From: Vibrio aestuarianus
GTDB taxonomy: Bacteria; Pseudomonadota; Gammaproteobacteria; Enterobacterales; Vibrionaceae
Length of the DNA stretch: 64,000 nt
Assembly: GCF_012395185.1 (NCBI RefSeq)
Contig: NZ_JAAZTU010000005.1
Location: forward strand, 88,630 to 152,629
Reading direction: 5' to 3'
Within the stretch, counting starts at the first letter, position 1. Each line of letters begins with the position of its first letter. Below the pieces are notes generated by a model. That model was not told where the DNA came from, made no database searches, and saw only the letters and a program-made list of their open reading frames with translations. The translations under genes were made by a program, and so were the position numbers. Shown one piece after another: positions 47,734 to 56,707 of the stretch.

Positions 47734-48264
47734 TTAAAACGGGATGTCGTCATCAAAATCCATCGGTGGCTCGTTATATTGTGGCTGAGCCTGTTGAGGT
47801 GCAGACTGCTGCTTCTGAGGTTGTTGCTGCATCGCTGGTTGTTGAGGTTGTCCCCATCCACCTTGTTGCTGAGACTGAGGCATACCACCTTGAGCAGGTG
47901 CACCGCCTTGTGCACGACCACCTAACATTTGCATCACGCCGTTAAAACCTTGAACAACAACTTCTGTTGTATAACGGTCTTGGCCACTTTGATCTTGCCA
48001 CTTACGTGTTTGTAATTGGCCTTCGATATAAACCTGTGAACCTTTACGCAAGTATTCACCAGCGACTTCAGCTAATTTGCCAAATAGTGCAACGCGGTGC
48101 CATTCGGTTTTTTCACGTTGCTCACCCGTTGCTTTATCACGCCATGACTCTGACGTTGCGATGGTGATATTTGCCACAGCACCGCCACTTGGCATATAAC
48201 GAATTTCTGGGTCGTTACCTAGGTTACCCACTAAAATAACTTTATTTACTCCACGGCTTGCCAT
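47734..48264 (-). CDS. ssb: Single-stranded DNA-binding protein
   Basis: Tetrameric protein that coats single-stranded DNA during replication, repair and uptake. 176 residues: OB fold in the first ~110 ([59 protein letters not shown]), a Gln/Gly/Pro-rich disordered linker, and the conserved acidic tip DFDDDIPF that recruits repair and replication partners. Not adjacent to uvrA: qstR and galU lie between. Confidence 0.98.
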   Translation of the reverse strand: MASRGVNKVILVGNLGNDPEIRYMPSGGAVANITIATSESWRDKATGEQREKTEWHRVALFGKLAEVAGEYLRKGSQVYIEGQLQTRKWQDQSGQDRYTTEVVVQGFNGVMQMLGGRAQGGAPAQGGMPQSQQQGGWGQPQQPAMQQQPQKQQSAPQQAQPQYNEPPMDFDDDIPF

Positions 48265-48518
48265 GTTTTGCTCCGTCTTCCATCATGAGTGTTCTAAAAA
48301 TAGCTGACTAGGATACCACGCTTTACGCGGGGTACAAATATACATAGAGAGACTGACAAATATTCAGCGCTATGCCCCACCCTTTTTCTCTTTTTTAGAA
48401 CAGCCCCCTCAAAATTAAGGGTGATAAAACACTCATTTACTTTCTCATATGAAACCCAACGCAATTTTATTTCTTTGATTCGCATTATTTTAGTAGTTAG
48501 TTCATTTTCGCGACAGAT

Positions 48519-48533
48519 GGATAATTGTTATCC
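48519..48533 (+). promoter_or_regulatory. Palindrome upstream of qstR (possible operator)
   Basis: GGATAA-TTG-TTATCC, six perfect pairs, 40 bases before the qstR ATG. Candidate regulator site; the protein is unknown. The other bases of the 309-base ssb-qstR gap (48265-48573) contain only TACC-A-CGC/GCG-G-GGTA (about 48314-48336) and AT-rich sequence. Confidence 0.3.
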
Positions 48534-48573
48534 ACTGAGGAAATAAAGGATATCCCATTAACAGGACGTTAAA

Positions 48574-49221
48574 ATGAGAAAAGCCAACTACACCCGCACC
48601 ATTTATTTTTTGTGTTTAGATGCTCAAAGCTCCTCACCCTATCTCGAACAGCTTACCTCGCTATTAGCGCTACCGATCCCCAAAATAGAGCCAGAAGCAC
48701 TGCGCCAATCTAGCGGTTTTGATAAACATAAAATACTAATGATTGATTACGGTAACTATGCACAACTTAGGCAACGGCTAGGCAATAGCCCACTAAACAG
48801 CCATCACCACGAAACGATATTATTCAACGTTTCACAACGTCTTACCACCGATGAGTTACTCACCTTTGGTCATTTAAAAGGGCTATTTTACCGTAGCGAT
48901 AGTTTCGAAAGCATCGCACATGGACTCGGTGAGATCATTAATGGCCAAAACTGGCTACCTCGCCATGTCACCAGTCAATTATTGCATTATTACCGTTATA
49001 CTTTTGAGTCTCATACTGCACAGGTCATTACCGATTTAACCGCTCGCGAGGTGCAAATTTTGCGTAGCCTTCAAACCGGAGCATCCAACAGTCAGATGGC
49101 TGAAAGCCTGTTCATTAGTGAGTTCACCGTAAAGTCTCATCTTTATCAAATATTCAAAAAACTCTCGGTAAAAAAACGCTCACAAGCGATCGCCTGGGCA
49201 AATCAAAACATACTGTCTTAA
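48574..49221 (+). CDS. qstR: LuxR-family regulator QstR (natural competence/T6SS)
   Basis: 215-residue transcription factor of the VpsT/CsgD-like group: an N-terminal receiver-like domain (about 1-135) without a clear phosphoacceptor set, and a C-terminal LuxR helix-turn-helix (LTAREVQILRSLQTGASNSQMAESLFISEFTVKSHLYQIFKKL as the core, about 150-192). Position between ssb and galU and the length match V. cholerae VC0396 (QstR), which links quorum sensing and chitin-induced TfoX to DNA-uptake and type VI secretion genes. The assignment is by position and family; I did not align it. Confidence 0.8.
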   Translation: MRKANYTRTIYFLCLDAQSSSPYLEQLTSLLALPIPKIEPEALRQSSGFDKHKILMIDYGNYAQLRQRLGNSPLNSHHHETILFNVSQRLTTDELLTFGHLKGLFYRSDSFESIAHGLGEIINGQNWLPRHVTSQLLHYYRYTFESHTAQVITDLTAREVQILRSLQTGASNSQMAESLFISEFTVKSHLYQIFKKLSVKKRSQAIAWANQNILS

Positions 49222-49339
49222 TTATGAGGCATGGCACAGAATTTCATCAGCATCAAAGTGTTGATGATGATACCCACCAGTAAAGCGTGGTAAGGTTGCG
49301 CCATCTTCCAATTATTATTCACAATTATAAGGTTATAGC

Positions 49340-50209
49340 ATGATCAAAAAGTGCCTATTCCCAGCCGCTGGCTACGGTACGCGTTTTCTTCCAGCGACTA
49401 AATCAATGCCAAAAGAAATGATGCCAGTGGTTAATAAGCCACTGATCGAGTACGGCGTTGAAGAAGCGATTCAAGCCGGGATGACGGGAATGTGTATCGT
49501 GACCGGACGAGGTAAACACTCGATCATGGATCACTTTGATAAGAACTATGAATTAGAACATCAAATCAGTGGCACCAACAAAGAAGAGCTGTTGGTTGAT
49601 ATCCGTGAAATCATCGATACCGCTAACTTTACCTATATTCGCCAACGTGAAATGAAAGGCTTGGGTCACGCAATCTTAACTGGTCGTGAGCTGATTGGTG
49701 ATGAACCTTTTGCTGTCGTGCTTGCCGATGACCTTTGTGTTAATGAAGAACGAGGTGTTCTGGCGCAAATGGTCGCCCTGTACAAACAATTCCGTTGTTC
49801 TATTGTTGCGGTTCAAGAAGTTCCTGACAATGAAACACACAAGTATGGTGTTATCTCTGGAGAGATGATTAAAGATGATCTATTCCGTGTTGATGACATG
49901 GTTGAAAAACCAGAACCAGGTACCGCGCCAAGCAACCTTGCCATCATCGGCCGCTACATCTTAACGCCTGATATTTTTGACTTAATTGAGCAAACAGAAC
50001 CTGGTAAAGGTGGGGAAATCCAAATCACCGATGCATTGCTTAAACAAGCGACGTCAGGTTGCGTGCTTGCTTATAAATTCAAAGGACAACGTTTTGACTG
50101 CGGTAGTGTTGAAGGCTATATCGAGGCCACTAACTACTGTTTTGAAAACATGTATAAGAAAAATGAGCAGAAAGTCGCGCTAGACAAACATTCAACGCAC
50201 AAAGCTTAA
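49340..50209 (+). CDS. galU: UTP-glucose-1-phosphate uridylyltransferase
   Basis: Makes UDP-glucose for lipopolysaccharide, exopolysaccharide and galactose metabolism. 289 residues. The nucleotide-binding opening CLFPAAGYGTRFLPATKSMPKEM is diagnostic; VEKPEPGTAPSNLAIIGRYI and FDCGSVEGYIEATNYC are the other conserved blocks. Plus strand, 118 bases after qstR, ending in its own terminator before uvrA. Confidence 0.97.
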   Translation: MIKKCLFPAAGYGTRFLPATKSMPKEMMPVVNKPLIEYGVEEAIQAGMTGMCIVTGRGKHSIMDHFDKNYELEHQISGTNKEELLVDIREIIDTANFTYIRQREMKGLGHAILTGRELIGDEPFAVVLADDLCVNEERGVLAQMVALYKQFRCSIVAVQEVPDNETHKYGVISGEMIKDDLFRVDDMVEKPEPGTAPSNLAIIGRYILTPDIFDLIEQTEPGKGGEIQITDALLKQATSGCVLAYKFKGQRFDCGSVEGYIEATNYCFENMYKKNEQKVALDKHSTHKA

Positions 50210-50290
50210 CTTACCTATATTGTTCAGGCCCTAGTTGCTGTTTAGGTAAGCATCTTATGAAGCAAAAAAGTTGCTAATATAGTTGCCAAT

Positions 50291-50320
50291 AAAGCCACGT
50301 TAAATTGCGTGGCTTTTTAT
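50291..50320 (+). terminator. Rho-independent terminator of galU
   Basis: AAAGCCACG/CGTGGCTTT with a loop of about eight bases, followed by TTATTT. Located 82 bases after the galU stop, just before the uvrA LexA box. Confidence 0.85.
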
Positions 50321-50321
50321 T

Positions 50322-50341
50322 TACTGTTTTTTTATCCAGTA
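50322..50341 (+). promoter_or_regulatory. LexA (SOS) box of uvrA
   Basis: TACTGTTTTTTTATCCAGTA fits the gammaproteobacterial LexA box TACTG-N10-CAGTA in all ten consensus bases. It lies 65 bases before the uvrA start. LexA repression and SOS induction of uvrA are therefore expected. Confidence 0.85.
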
Positions 50342-50406
50342 TCTATTTGCACAAAACTCACACTATGCAATACTTGCCACACTTGGTGTTACATAGAGCA
50401 TAGATG

Positions 50407-53229
50407 ATGGATAAAATCGAAGTTAGGGGCGCACGAACCCACAATCTAAAAAATATCAACCTGACTATCCCACGCGATAAATTGATTGTAATTACTGGAC
50501 TTTCAGGGTCAGGAAAATCGTCGCTTGCCTTTGATACTTTATATGCGGAAGGGCAACGTCGCTATGTTGAATCTCTTTCTGCCTATGCTCGCCAATTCTT
50601 ATCTTTAATGGAAAAGCCCGATGTAGACCATATTGAAGGGCTTTCTCCAGCGATATCTATTGAACAAAAATCAACATCACATAACCCACGTTCGACAGTC
50701 GGCACTATTACTGAAGTCTACGACTATTTACGTCTACTTTATGCTCGTGTTGGTGAGCCTCGCTGCCCGGAACACAAAGTGCCATTAAGCGCACAAACCG
50801 TTAGCCAAATGGTCGATAAGGTTCTTGAGCTCCCCGAAGGCTCAAAAATGATGCTGCTAGCGCCCATCGTCAAAGAGCGCAAAGGTGAGCACGTCAAAAC
50901 ATTGGAAAACCTTGCAGCCCAAGGTTTTATTCGTGCCCGTATAGATGGTGAAACTTGTGATCTTTCCGATCCACCAACACTAGAACTGCATAAAAAGCAC
51001 ACCATTGAAGTCGTGGTTGATCGCTTCAAAGTTCGCAACGACTTACAGCAACGCCTCGCTGAATCTTTTGAAACCACTCTTGAGTTATCTGGTGGTATTG
51101 CAGTCGTAACGGATATGGATGGTAAAGGGGAAGAAATTGTATTTTCGGCTAACTTTGCCTGCCCACATTGTGGTTACAGCATGCAAGAGCTTGAGCCTCG
51201 ACTGTTTTCGTTCAATAACCCAGCAGGGGCCTGCCACACCTGTGATGGCTTAGGAGTACAACAATACTTCGATCCTGAACGTGTAATACAAGACAGCAGT
51301 TTGAGTTTAGCGCAAGGAGCCATTCGCGGATGGGATCAAAAAAACTATTACTACTTCCAAATGCTCACCTCACTTGCAACACATTATGATTTTGACTTGC
51401 ATGTGCCATTCAACAAATTACCGAAAAAAGTCCAAGAGATCATTTTAAAAGGATCTGGCAGAACTGAAATCGAGTTTAATTATATCAATGACCGTGGCGA
51501 CATTCGTGTTAAACGCCACCCATTTGAAGGGATTCTTAATACCCTTGAGCGCCGTTACCGTGATACAGAATCAAATTCAGTGCGTGAAGATTTGGTGAAA
51601 TACATTTCAACCAAACCATGCACCAGTTGTGATGGTACACGCCTACGTGTTGAGGCTCGCAATGTGTTTATCAACGATACGGCACTACCTGAAGTGGTTG
51701 AGCTTAGTATCGCCGACGCGCTACAGTTCTTCCAAACCTTAGCGCTGACTGGGCAAAAAGCACAAATTGCTGAAAAGGTGATGAAAGAGATCAATGATCG
51801 CTTACACTTCTTGGTCAACGTAGGGCTTAACTACCTAAACCTCTCTCGCAGCGCTGAAACACTCTCGGGCGGTGAAGCTCAACGTATTCGACTCGCAAGT
51901 CAAATTGGTGCTGGCTTAGTCGGTGTAATGTACGTTTTAGATGAACCGTCAATTGGTCTCCACCAGCGTGATAACGAACGGCTATTGAAAACATTGACCC
52001 ACCTGCGCGATCTCGGCAATACCGTGCTGGTTGTGGAACATGATGAAGACGCAATCCGTATGGCTGACCATGTCATCGACATTGGTCCAGGAGCTGGTGT
52101 TCATGGGGGGCAAGTAGTAGCGGAAGGAAATGTCGACCAAATCATTGCTAACCCTAACTCGCTCACTGGCCAGTATCTCAGCGGTGTAAAAGAAATTGCT
52201 ATCCCTCAGCAACGTACTTCAAGAGATCCAAAGAAAACCGTTGAGCTTATTGGTGCATCAGGCAATAACTTGAAAGATGTCGATTTATCGATACCTGTCG
52301 GTTTATTTAGTTGTATCACTGGCGTTTCTGGTTCTGGTAAATCCACCCTCATCAATGACACATTTTTTAAGATTGCTCATACCGCTTTAAACGGTGCAAC
52401 TACTGCTACACCAGCCCCCTATAAGAAAATAAAAGGGTTGGAACATTTTGATAAGGTTATTGATATCGACCAAAGTCCAATAGGCAGAACACCGCGCTCA
52501 AATCCAGCGACCTACACAGGCATTTTTACACCAATTCGTGAGCTATTTTCCGGAACTCAAGAATCACGATCTCGTGGTTATAAACCGGGCCGCTTTAGTT
52601 TCAACGTGCGTGGTGGTCGCTGCGAAGCTTGTCAAGGTGATGGTGTTATCAAAGTAGAAATGCATTTCTTACCTGATGTTTACGTCCCTTGCGATGTATG
52701 TAAAGGCAAACGCTATAACCGTGAAACGCTAGAAGTACGCTACAAAGGCAAAGCGATTGATGAAGTACTCGAAATGACGGTAGAAGATGCGTATCAATTC
52801 TTTGAACCAGTTCCCGTCATTGCGCGTAAGCTAAAAACATTAATTGATGTCGGCTTATCCTATATTCGTCTCGGACAAGCGGCCACAACCCTGTCAGGGG
52901 GGGAAGCACAACGAGTCAAGCTAGCTCGTGAGTTATCTAAACGTGATACCGGTAAAACCTTGTACATTTTGGATGAACCAACAACAGGTCTTCACTTCCA
53001 CGATATCCAACAACTGTTGATTGTCCTGCACCGCCTACGTAACCATGGCAATACCGTGGTGGTGATTGAGCACAATTTAGATGTAGTGAAAACCGCAGAC
53101 TGGATCATTGATTTAGGGCCAGAAGGTGGTCAAGGTGGTGGCCAAATTATTGCTCAAGGTACTCCAGAAGATGTCGCACAGGTCGACATATCTCACACAG
53201 CTCGCTTTCTTAAGCCTATGTTGAAATAG
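50407..53229 (+). CDS. uvrA: Excinuclease ABC subunit UvrA
   Basis: Damage-recognition ATPase of nucleotide excision repair. 940 residues from the second ATG ([19 protein letters not shown]), the E. coli length; the ATG one codon earlier is equally usable. Two ABC modules: Walker [13 protein letters not shown] near 31 and [12 protein letters not shown] near 640, two signature motifs ([24 protein letters not shown]) and their Walker B DEPSIGLH / DEPTTGLH. The zinc fingers CPHCGYSM ... CHTCDGLG and CEACQGDG ... CDVCKG are intact. SOS control follows from the upstream LexA box. Confidence 0.98.
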   Translation: MDKIEVRGARTHNLKNINLTIPRDKLIVITGLSGSGKSSLAFDTLYAEGQRRYVESLSAYARQFLSLMEKPDVDHIEGLSPAISIEQKSTSHNPRSTVGTITEVYDYLRLLYARVGEPRCPEHKVPLSAQTVSQMVDKVLELPEGSKMMLLAPIVKERKGEHVKTLENLAAQGFIRARIDGETCDLSDPPTLELHKKHTIEVVVDRFKVRNDLQQRLAESFETTLELSGGIAVVTDMDGKGEEIVFSANFACPHCGYSMQELEPRLFSFNNPAGACHTCDGLGVQQYFDPERVIQDSSLSLAQGAIRGWDQKNYYYFQMLTSLATHYDFDLHVPFNKLPKKVQEIILKGSGRTEIEFNYINDRGDIRVKRHPFEGILNTLERRYRDTESNSVREDLVKYISTKPCTSCDGTRLRVEARNVFINDTALPEVVELSIADALQFFQTLALTGQKAQIAEKVMKEINDRLHFLVNVGLNYLNLSRSAETLSGGEAQRIRLASQIGAGLVGVMYVLDEPSIGLHQRDNERLLKTLTHLRDLGNTVLVVEHDEDAIRMADHVIDIGPGAGVHGGQVVAEGNVDQIIANPNSLTGQYLSGVKEIAIPQQRTSRDPKKTVELIGASGNNLKDVDLSIPVGLFSCITGVSGSGKSTLINDTFFKIAHTALNGATTATPAPYKKIKGLEHFDKVIDIDQSPIGRTPRSNPATYTGIFTPIRELFSGTQESRSRGYKPGRFSFNVRGGRCEACQGDGVIKVEMHFLPDVYVPCDVCKGKRYNRETLEVRYKGKAIDEVLEMTVEDAYQFFEPVPVIARKLKTLIDVGLSYIRLGQAATTLSGGEAQRVKLARELSKRDTGKTLYILDEPTTGLHFHDIQQLLIVLHRLRNHGNTVVVIEHNLDVVKTADWIIDLGPEGGQGGGQIIAQGTPEDVAQVDISHTARFLKPMLK

Positions 53230-53247
53230 AAAAAAACGGTAGAGTAG

Positions 53248-53280
53248 AGAAACCAGCACTCACGATGGCTGGTTTCTTTT
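53248..53280 (+). terminator. Rho-independent terminator of uvrA
   Basis: AGAAACCAGC/GCTGGTTTCT, ten perfect pairs with a ten-base loop, followed by TTT. It ends right before the pglL gene start. Confidence 0.85.
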
Positions 53281-53299
53281 CAACTGGAACGTGAGACCT

Positions 53300-55072
53300 A
53301 TGGCTACATTGCATCTAAGCGGTACGCAGCTTGAGAACCAAGCACCAGCAATCCCTTTAAATAAACCTTTTTTATTTTCGATTAGCATCATCTATTTACT
53401 GGCGATGCATTTTTTTATGCCTAACCCTGGTGGTTCAGGTTTAGCGCTATCTTTTAACCCAACGACTTGGTTAACGCTGAGCATCACGCTCTCATTGGGT
53501 TTATATCAACTAGCTTCTAACCGTCGGCTACGTTATTCCAAATTAACTATCGGCTTGTTGATTAGCTGCATCATTATGACCATTCCACTGCTTTACACCA
53601 ATGCGTCACTGGAACTCTCAGTCAGCCGCTTGGTAGGGCTATGGTGCGGGCTATTGCTTTTTGTCTTACTACAACAATTCCGTTTTAGTAACAAACATAA
53701 ACAGCGATTACTGTGGTTTATTGTATTAGGCGTGTTGATTGAAGCTCTGTTTGGTTTCTATCAGTATTTTCTATTGCAACCAAATAACCTATTTGGTTAT
53801 AACACTGAGGTAAATCGGCCTTACGGCATTTTTCAACAACCTAATGTCATGGCAAGTTTCCTTGCTACTGGCTTGGTGATTTCCGGTTACCTGCTTGCTC
53901 GCCAACCAAAAAAATACAATCAACAATTAAGCGCAGTAAGCCTTTTATATTTCACTCCGCTTTTAACCGCACCGTTATTGGTCGTACTAGCCTCTCGTAC
54001 TGGCTGGCTTGGTGCAATATTAGGGATTATGTTCGTTCTCCCTTACCTATTTCGATTCTCGACGCCAAAACGCTTTTGGGGATGGAGTGCTGCAACATTA
54101 ATCGGTATCTTGCTCGGTATTGCTGCAATGTATACTCAGGGAAGCGATGGGTTTGTTAGCAATAAAGCCGATCTAGAAAGCCCTCGCCGTTACACCTTTC
54201 CTCAAACGCTCGACATGATCATTGAAAAGCCATTTACAGGTTACGGCTACGGCAAGTTTGAAGCGGAGTATTTGCTTTATACCGCAAGACAACATCAGCT
54301 AAATTCGAGTTATCATCCGGGGCTCCATTCCATGGATCACCCACACAATGAATTATTGTTGTGGGGGGTCGAAGGCGGGTTACTGCCCGTTATCGGAATA
54401 TTATTGGCGATTGCCTTCGTAATGATGAGGATATATTCAGCCAAGAAAGGAACAAGGCTCGCAATGTTTGCCTTGTTTATTCCTATAGTCTTACACAGCC
54501 AACTGGAATATCCATTTTATCACTCGGCGGTGCATTGGATAACCTTTATCATCTTGCTTTTTTGGGTTGATCAACGTGTTGCCAAATATAAATACGCACC
54601 ATTTAGCTCGGTGAGTAAGTCATTACTGAGGGTCATAAGTTTAGTGGCTCCTGTACTAACGGGTTTTTACATGGTTAGTGCACTGCACACTAACCATGTA
54701 CTCACTCAGTTTGAAAAGTCTCAACCACCAAACCCTGATATCTTACAGAAGGTCACCAATCCTGTAGTGTGGAGAAATCGCTTTGATTGGGATGTGTATA
54801 GCACCTATCTCAATATTGGTTTATACACTCAAGACCCCGAATTTATAACGCCTTATATAGATTGGTCATTAGAGATCATTAAGCACCAACCTCGGCCTAC
54901 CTTCTACAGTAATTTGGTGATTGCTTACCAAGGCATTGGCGATGATAGTCGTGCCGAGCAAATTCGCTCCGAAGCCGCATTTTTGTTCCCCAATATGGAT
55001 TTCAGTGAGGTGCAATATATTCGACCATCTAGTGCTGCTTCAAGTAGTGTGCAAGCAACGGCTACTGAATAA
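53300..55072 (+). CDS. pglL: O-oligosaccharyltransferase of the PglL/Wzy_C family
   Basis: Large inner-membrane glycosyltransferase, about 590 residues with about 12 to 13 helices. The Wzy_C region carries ASRTGWLGAILGIMF and the periplasmic loop SMDHPHNELLLWGVEGG with the catalytic-type histidine; a hydrophilic C-terminal tail follows. V. cholerae has a PglL-type protein O-oligosaccharyltransferase, and I place this gene with it because it follows uvrA as there. The start at 53300 (MATLHLSGTQ) competes with a GTG at 53291 that has a weak GGA site. Donor glycan and target proteins are unknown; type IV pilins such as MSHA are natural candidates. An O-antigen ligase role is the alternative. Confidence 0.75.
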   Translation: MATLHLSGTQLENQAPAIPLNKPFLFSISIIYLLAMHFFMPNPGGSGLALSFNPTTWLTLSITLSLGLYQLASNRRLRYSKLTIGLLISCIIMTIPLLYTNASLELSVSRLVGLWCGLLLFVLLQQFRFSNKHKQRLLWFIVLGVLIEALFGFYQYFLLQPNNLFGYNTEVNRPYGIFQQPNVMASFLATGLVISGYLLARQPKKYNQQLSAVSLLYFTPLLTAPLLVVLASRTGWLGAILGIMFVLPYLFRFSTPKRFWGWSAATLIGILLGIAAMYTQGSDGFVSNKADLESPRRYTFPQTLDMIIEKPFTGYGYGKFEAEYLLYTARQHQLNSSYHPGLHSMDHPHNELLLWGVEGGLLPVIGILLAIAFVMMRIYSAKKGTRLAMFALFIPIVLHSQLEYPFYHSAVHWITFIILLFWVDQRVAKYKYAPFSSVSKSLLRVISLVAPVLTGFYMVSALHTNHVLTQFEKSQPPNPDILQKVTNPVVWRNRFDWDVYSTYLNIGLYTQDPEFITPYIDWSLEIIKHQPRPTFYSNLVIAYQGIGDDSRAEQIRSEAAFLFPNMDFSEVQYIRPSSAASSSVQATATE

Positions 55073-55085
55073 TAACCTAACTATG

Positions 55086-55125
55086 ACCAGTAGAGTAACC
55101 ATTAGGGCTGCTCTACTGGTTTTAT
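55086..55125 (+). terminator. Rho-independent terminator of pglL
   Basis: ACCAGTAGAG/CTCTACTGGT, ten perfect pairs with a 15-base loop, followed by TTTATT on the plus strand. It sits between convergent genes but lacks a U-tract for the minus-strand transcript. Confidence 0.75.
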
Positions 55126-55126
55126 T

Positions 55127-56248
55127 CTACTCAGTTAAAGACTCTTCTAACGCCCGCAAACACAAGGCTATATTTTCTCTACGAGCCCCATAGCCCATTA
55201 AGCCAATACGCCAAGCTTTACCCGCAAGAGCGCCTAAACCAGCGCCAATTTCCAAATTATATTCACTGAGTAAGTGGGAGCGAACCTTCACATCATCAAC
55301 ACCTTGAGGAATATATACCGCATTAAGTTGCGGCAACCGACTTTGCTCTGGTACCACAAAGTTAAAGCCAAGTTTCTCTAAGCCTTGTTTTAGCTTGTCA
55401 TGCATATCACGATGACGAGACCAAGCTTGCTCTAGTCCTTCATTTTTTAACATTAATAGCGCTTCGTGTAGCGCATATAAGCTATTGACTGGTGCGGTGT
55501 GATGATAACTGCGTTTACCTTCACCACTCCAATAGCCGAGCACCAAGCTTTGGTCTAAAAACCAACTTTGTACAGGTGTCGTGCGTGATTGAATTTTCTC
55601 AGTCGCTTGAGCGGAAAAAGTCAACGGCGATAAGCCAGGGGGACAAGATAGACATTTCTGGCTACCAGAATAAACGGCATCTAACTGCCATTTATCGACA
55701 TAAAGTGGCACACCGCCTAAAGATGTTACCGCATCTACAATACTCAACATGTTATTTTGCTTAGCCAACTGACCTAACGCTTGTGCATCACTTAATGCCC
55801 CGGTTGATGTCTCCGCATGCACAAATGCCAATATTTTTGCATCGGGGTTCGCCTTGATCGCTTGTTCTACTTTATCAACCGAAACTGGCATCCCCCATTC
55901 ATCATCAACCAACACGACTTCCCCGCCGCAACGAATGACATTTTCTCGCATTCGCTCACCAAACACACCATTGCGGCAGACAATGACTTTATCACCGGGT
56001 TCTATTAAATTGACGAAACACGCTTCCATACCAGCACTGCCTGGCGCAGAAACTGCTATCGTGAATTCATTTTGCGTTTGAAATGCATATTTAAGTAGCT
56101 GTTTGAGCTCATCCATCATCTGAATAAATAACGGGTCTAAGTGACCAACGGTTGGACGACTTAGTGCTTGCAATACTTGTGGGTAAATATCTGAAGGACC
56201 AGGTCCCATCAAGATCCGTTGTGGTGGGTTGAAACTGGTAATGGACAT
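55127..56248 (-). CDS. PLP-dependent class V aminotransferase (alanine-glyoxylate/serine-pyruvate type)
   Basis: 373 residues from the ATG at 56248, which has AAGGAG six bases upstream; a longer frame reaches into the spacer and is rejected. The fold-type I core shows GPGPSDIYPQVLQALSRPTVGHLDP at the start, SAPGSAGMEACFVNLIEPGD in the cofactor region, SIVDAVTSLGGVP with the pyridoxal-contacting Asp, and SGSQKCLSCPPGLSPL with the Schiff-base lysine. Family members interconvert glyoxylate/glycine, serine/pyruvate or purine-derived ureidoglycine; the specific substrate cannot be told here. Confidence 0.85.
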   Translation of the reverse strand: MSITSFNPPQRILMGPGPSDIYPQVLQALSRPTVGHLDPLFIQMMDELKQLLKYAFQTQNEFTIAVSAPGSAGMEACFVNLIEPGDKVIVCRNGVFGERMRENVIRCGGEVVLVDDEWGMPVSVDKVEQAIKANPDAKILAFVHAETSTGALSDAQALGQLAKQNNMLSIVDAVTSLGGVPLYVDKWQLDAVYSGSQKCLSCPPGLSPLTFSAQATEKIQSRTTPVQSWFLDQSLVLGYWSGEGKRSYHHTAPVNSLYALHEALLMLKNEGLEQAWSRHRDMHDKLKQGLEKLGFNFVVPEQSRLPQLNAVYIPQGVDDVKVRSHLLSEYNLEIGAGLGALAGKAWRIGLMGYGARRENIALCLRALEESLTE

Positions 56249-56430
56249 AATTGCTCCTTGCTTGCGGCCAAATGTGGAAAACCAGAGTAAAGCAAAAATC
56301 ACCTAGCAACAATTCGACAGAAGTCTAGAGGTCAAACCAGTGTCACAATCTGGTTAATTTTATTTTACATTTGAACTTAATTAGCAATTGACATTAATAG
56401 TTCAAAAACGTTCAATGAATGAGCTATCTA

Positions 56431-56598
56431 GCAGAAGAGGAGCACTGCCCAGGCAGATGTTTTGTGGAGCCTCAACTCCAAAACAAAGCATTGATGGGGA
56501 GCAGTGCCGAGATGAACCAAGGTTGTGGATTTGGTTTGTCGGTTGAATGGGCTGAATCCCTTCAACTGTCATTAGCCGCGCTGATGAAGAGCTTCTGA
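56431..56598 (+). ncRNA. Lysine riboswitch (L-box) upstream of lysC
   Basis: The lysC leader holds the characteristic L-box core: AGAAGAGGAGCACTGCC at the 5' side, GGGGAGCAGTGCCGAGATGA in the middle, GGGCTGAATCCC and ACTGTCATTAGCC after it, and GAGCTTCTGA closing P1 (CAGAAG at 56432-56437 pairs with CTTCTG at 56592-56597). Spacing and order match the E. coli lysC riboswitch. Binding of lysine should shut down expression of the lysine-sensitive aspartokinase. Confidence 0.9.
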
Positions 56599-56630
56599 GG
56601 TAAACCAATCAAAAACACCTCTTTATATGC
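56597..56630 (+). promoter_or_regulatory. Expression platform of the lysine riboswitch
   Basis: GAGGT (56597-56602 region) can pair with ACCTC (56618-56624 region), followed by TTTATAT, a weak terminator-like hairpin. The same CCTCTT can alternatively pair with AAGAGG at 56435-56440 inside the 5' side of P1, giving an obvious two-state switch. Which state blocks expression cannot be told by eye. Confidence 0.5.
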
Positions 56631-56707
56631 TCTAGAAATTTCTCTTCAAACATTGGACGTTGGAACACCAACACATTTTTATTTTAGGAAGTCGTGGGAG
56701 AAATGCT

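Noticed and set aside
48345..48365. CTG-N9-CAG upstream of ssb as a LexA box
   Set aside because: The spacer is one base short of the required ten, and the flanks do not match.
56402..56608. A minus-strand open frame in the lysC leader
   Set aside because: It lies opposite the lysine riboswitch, whose conserved core explains the sequence; no ribosome site or homology.
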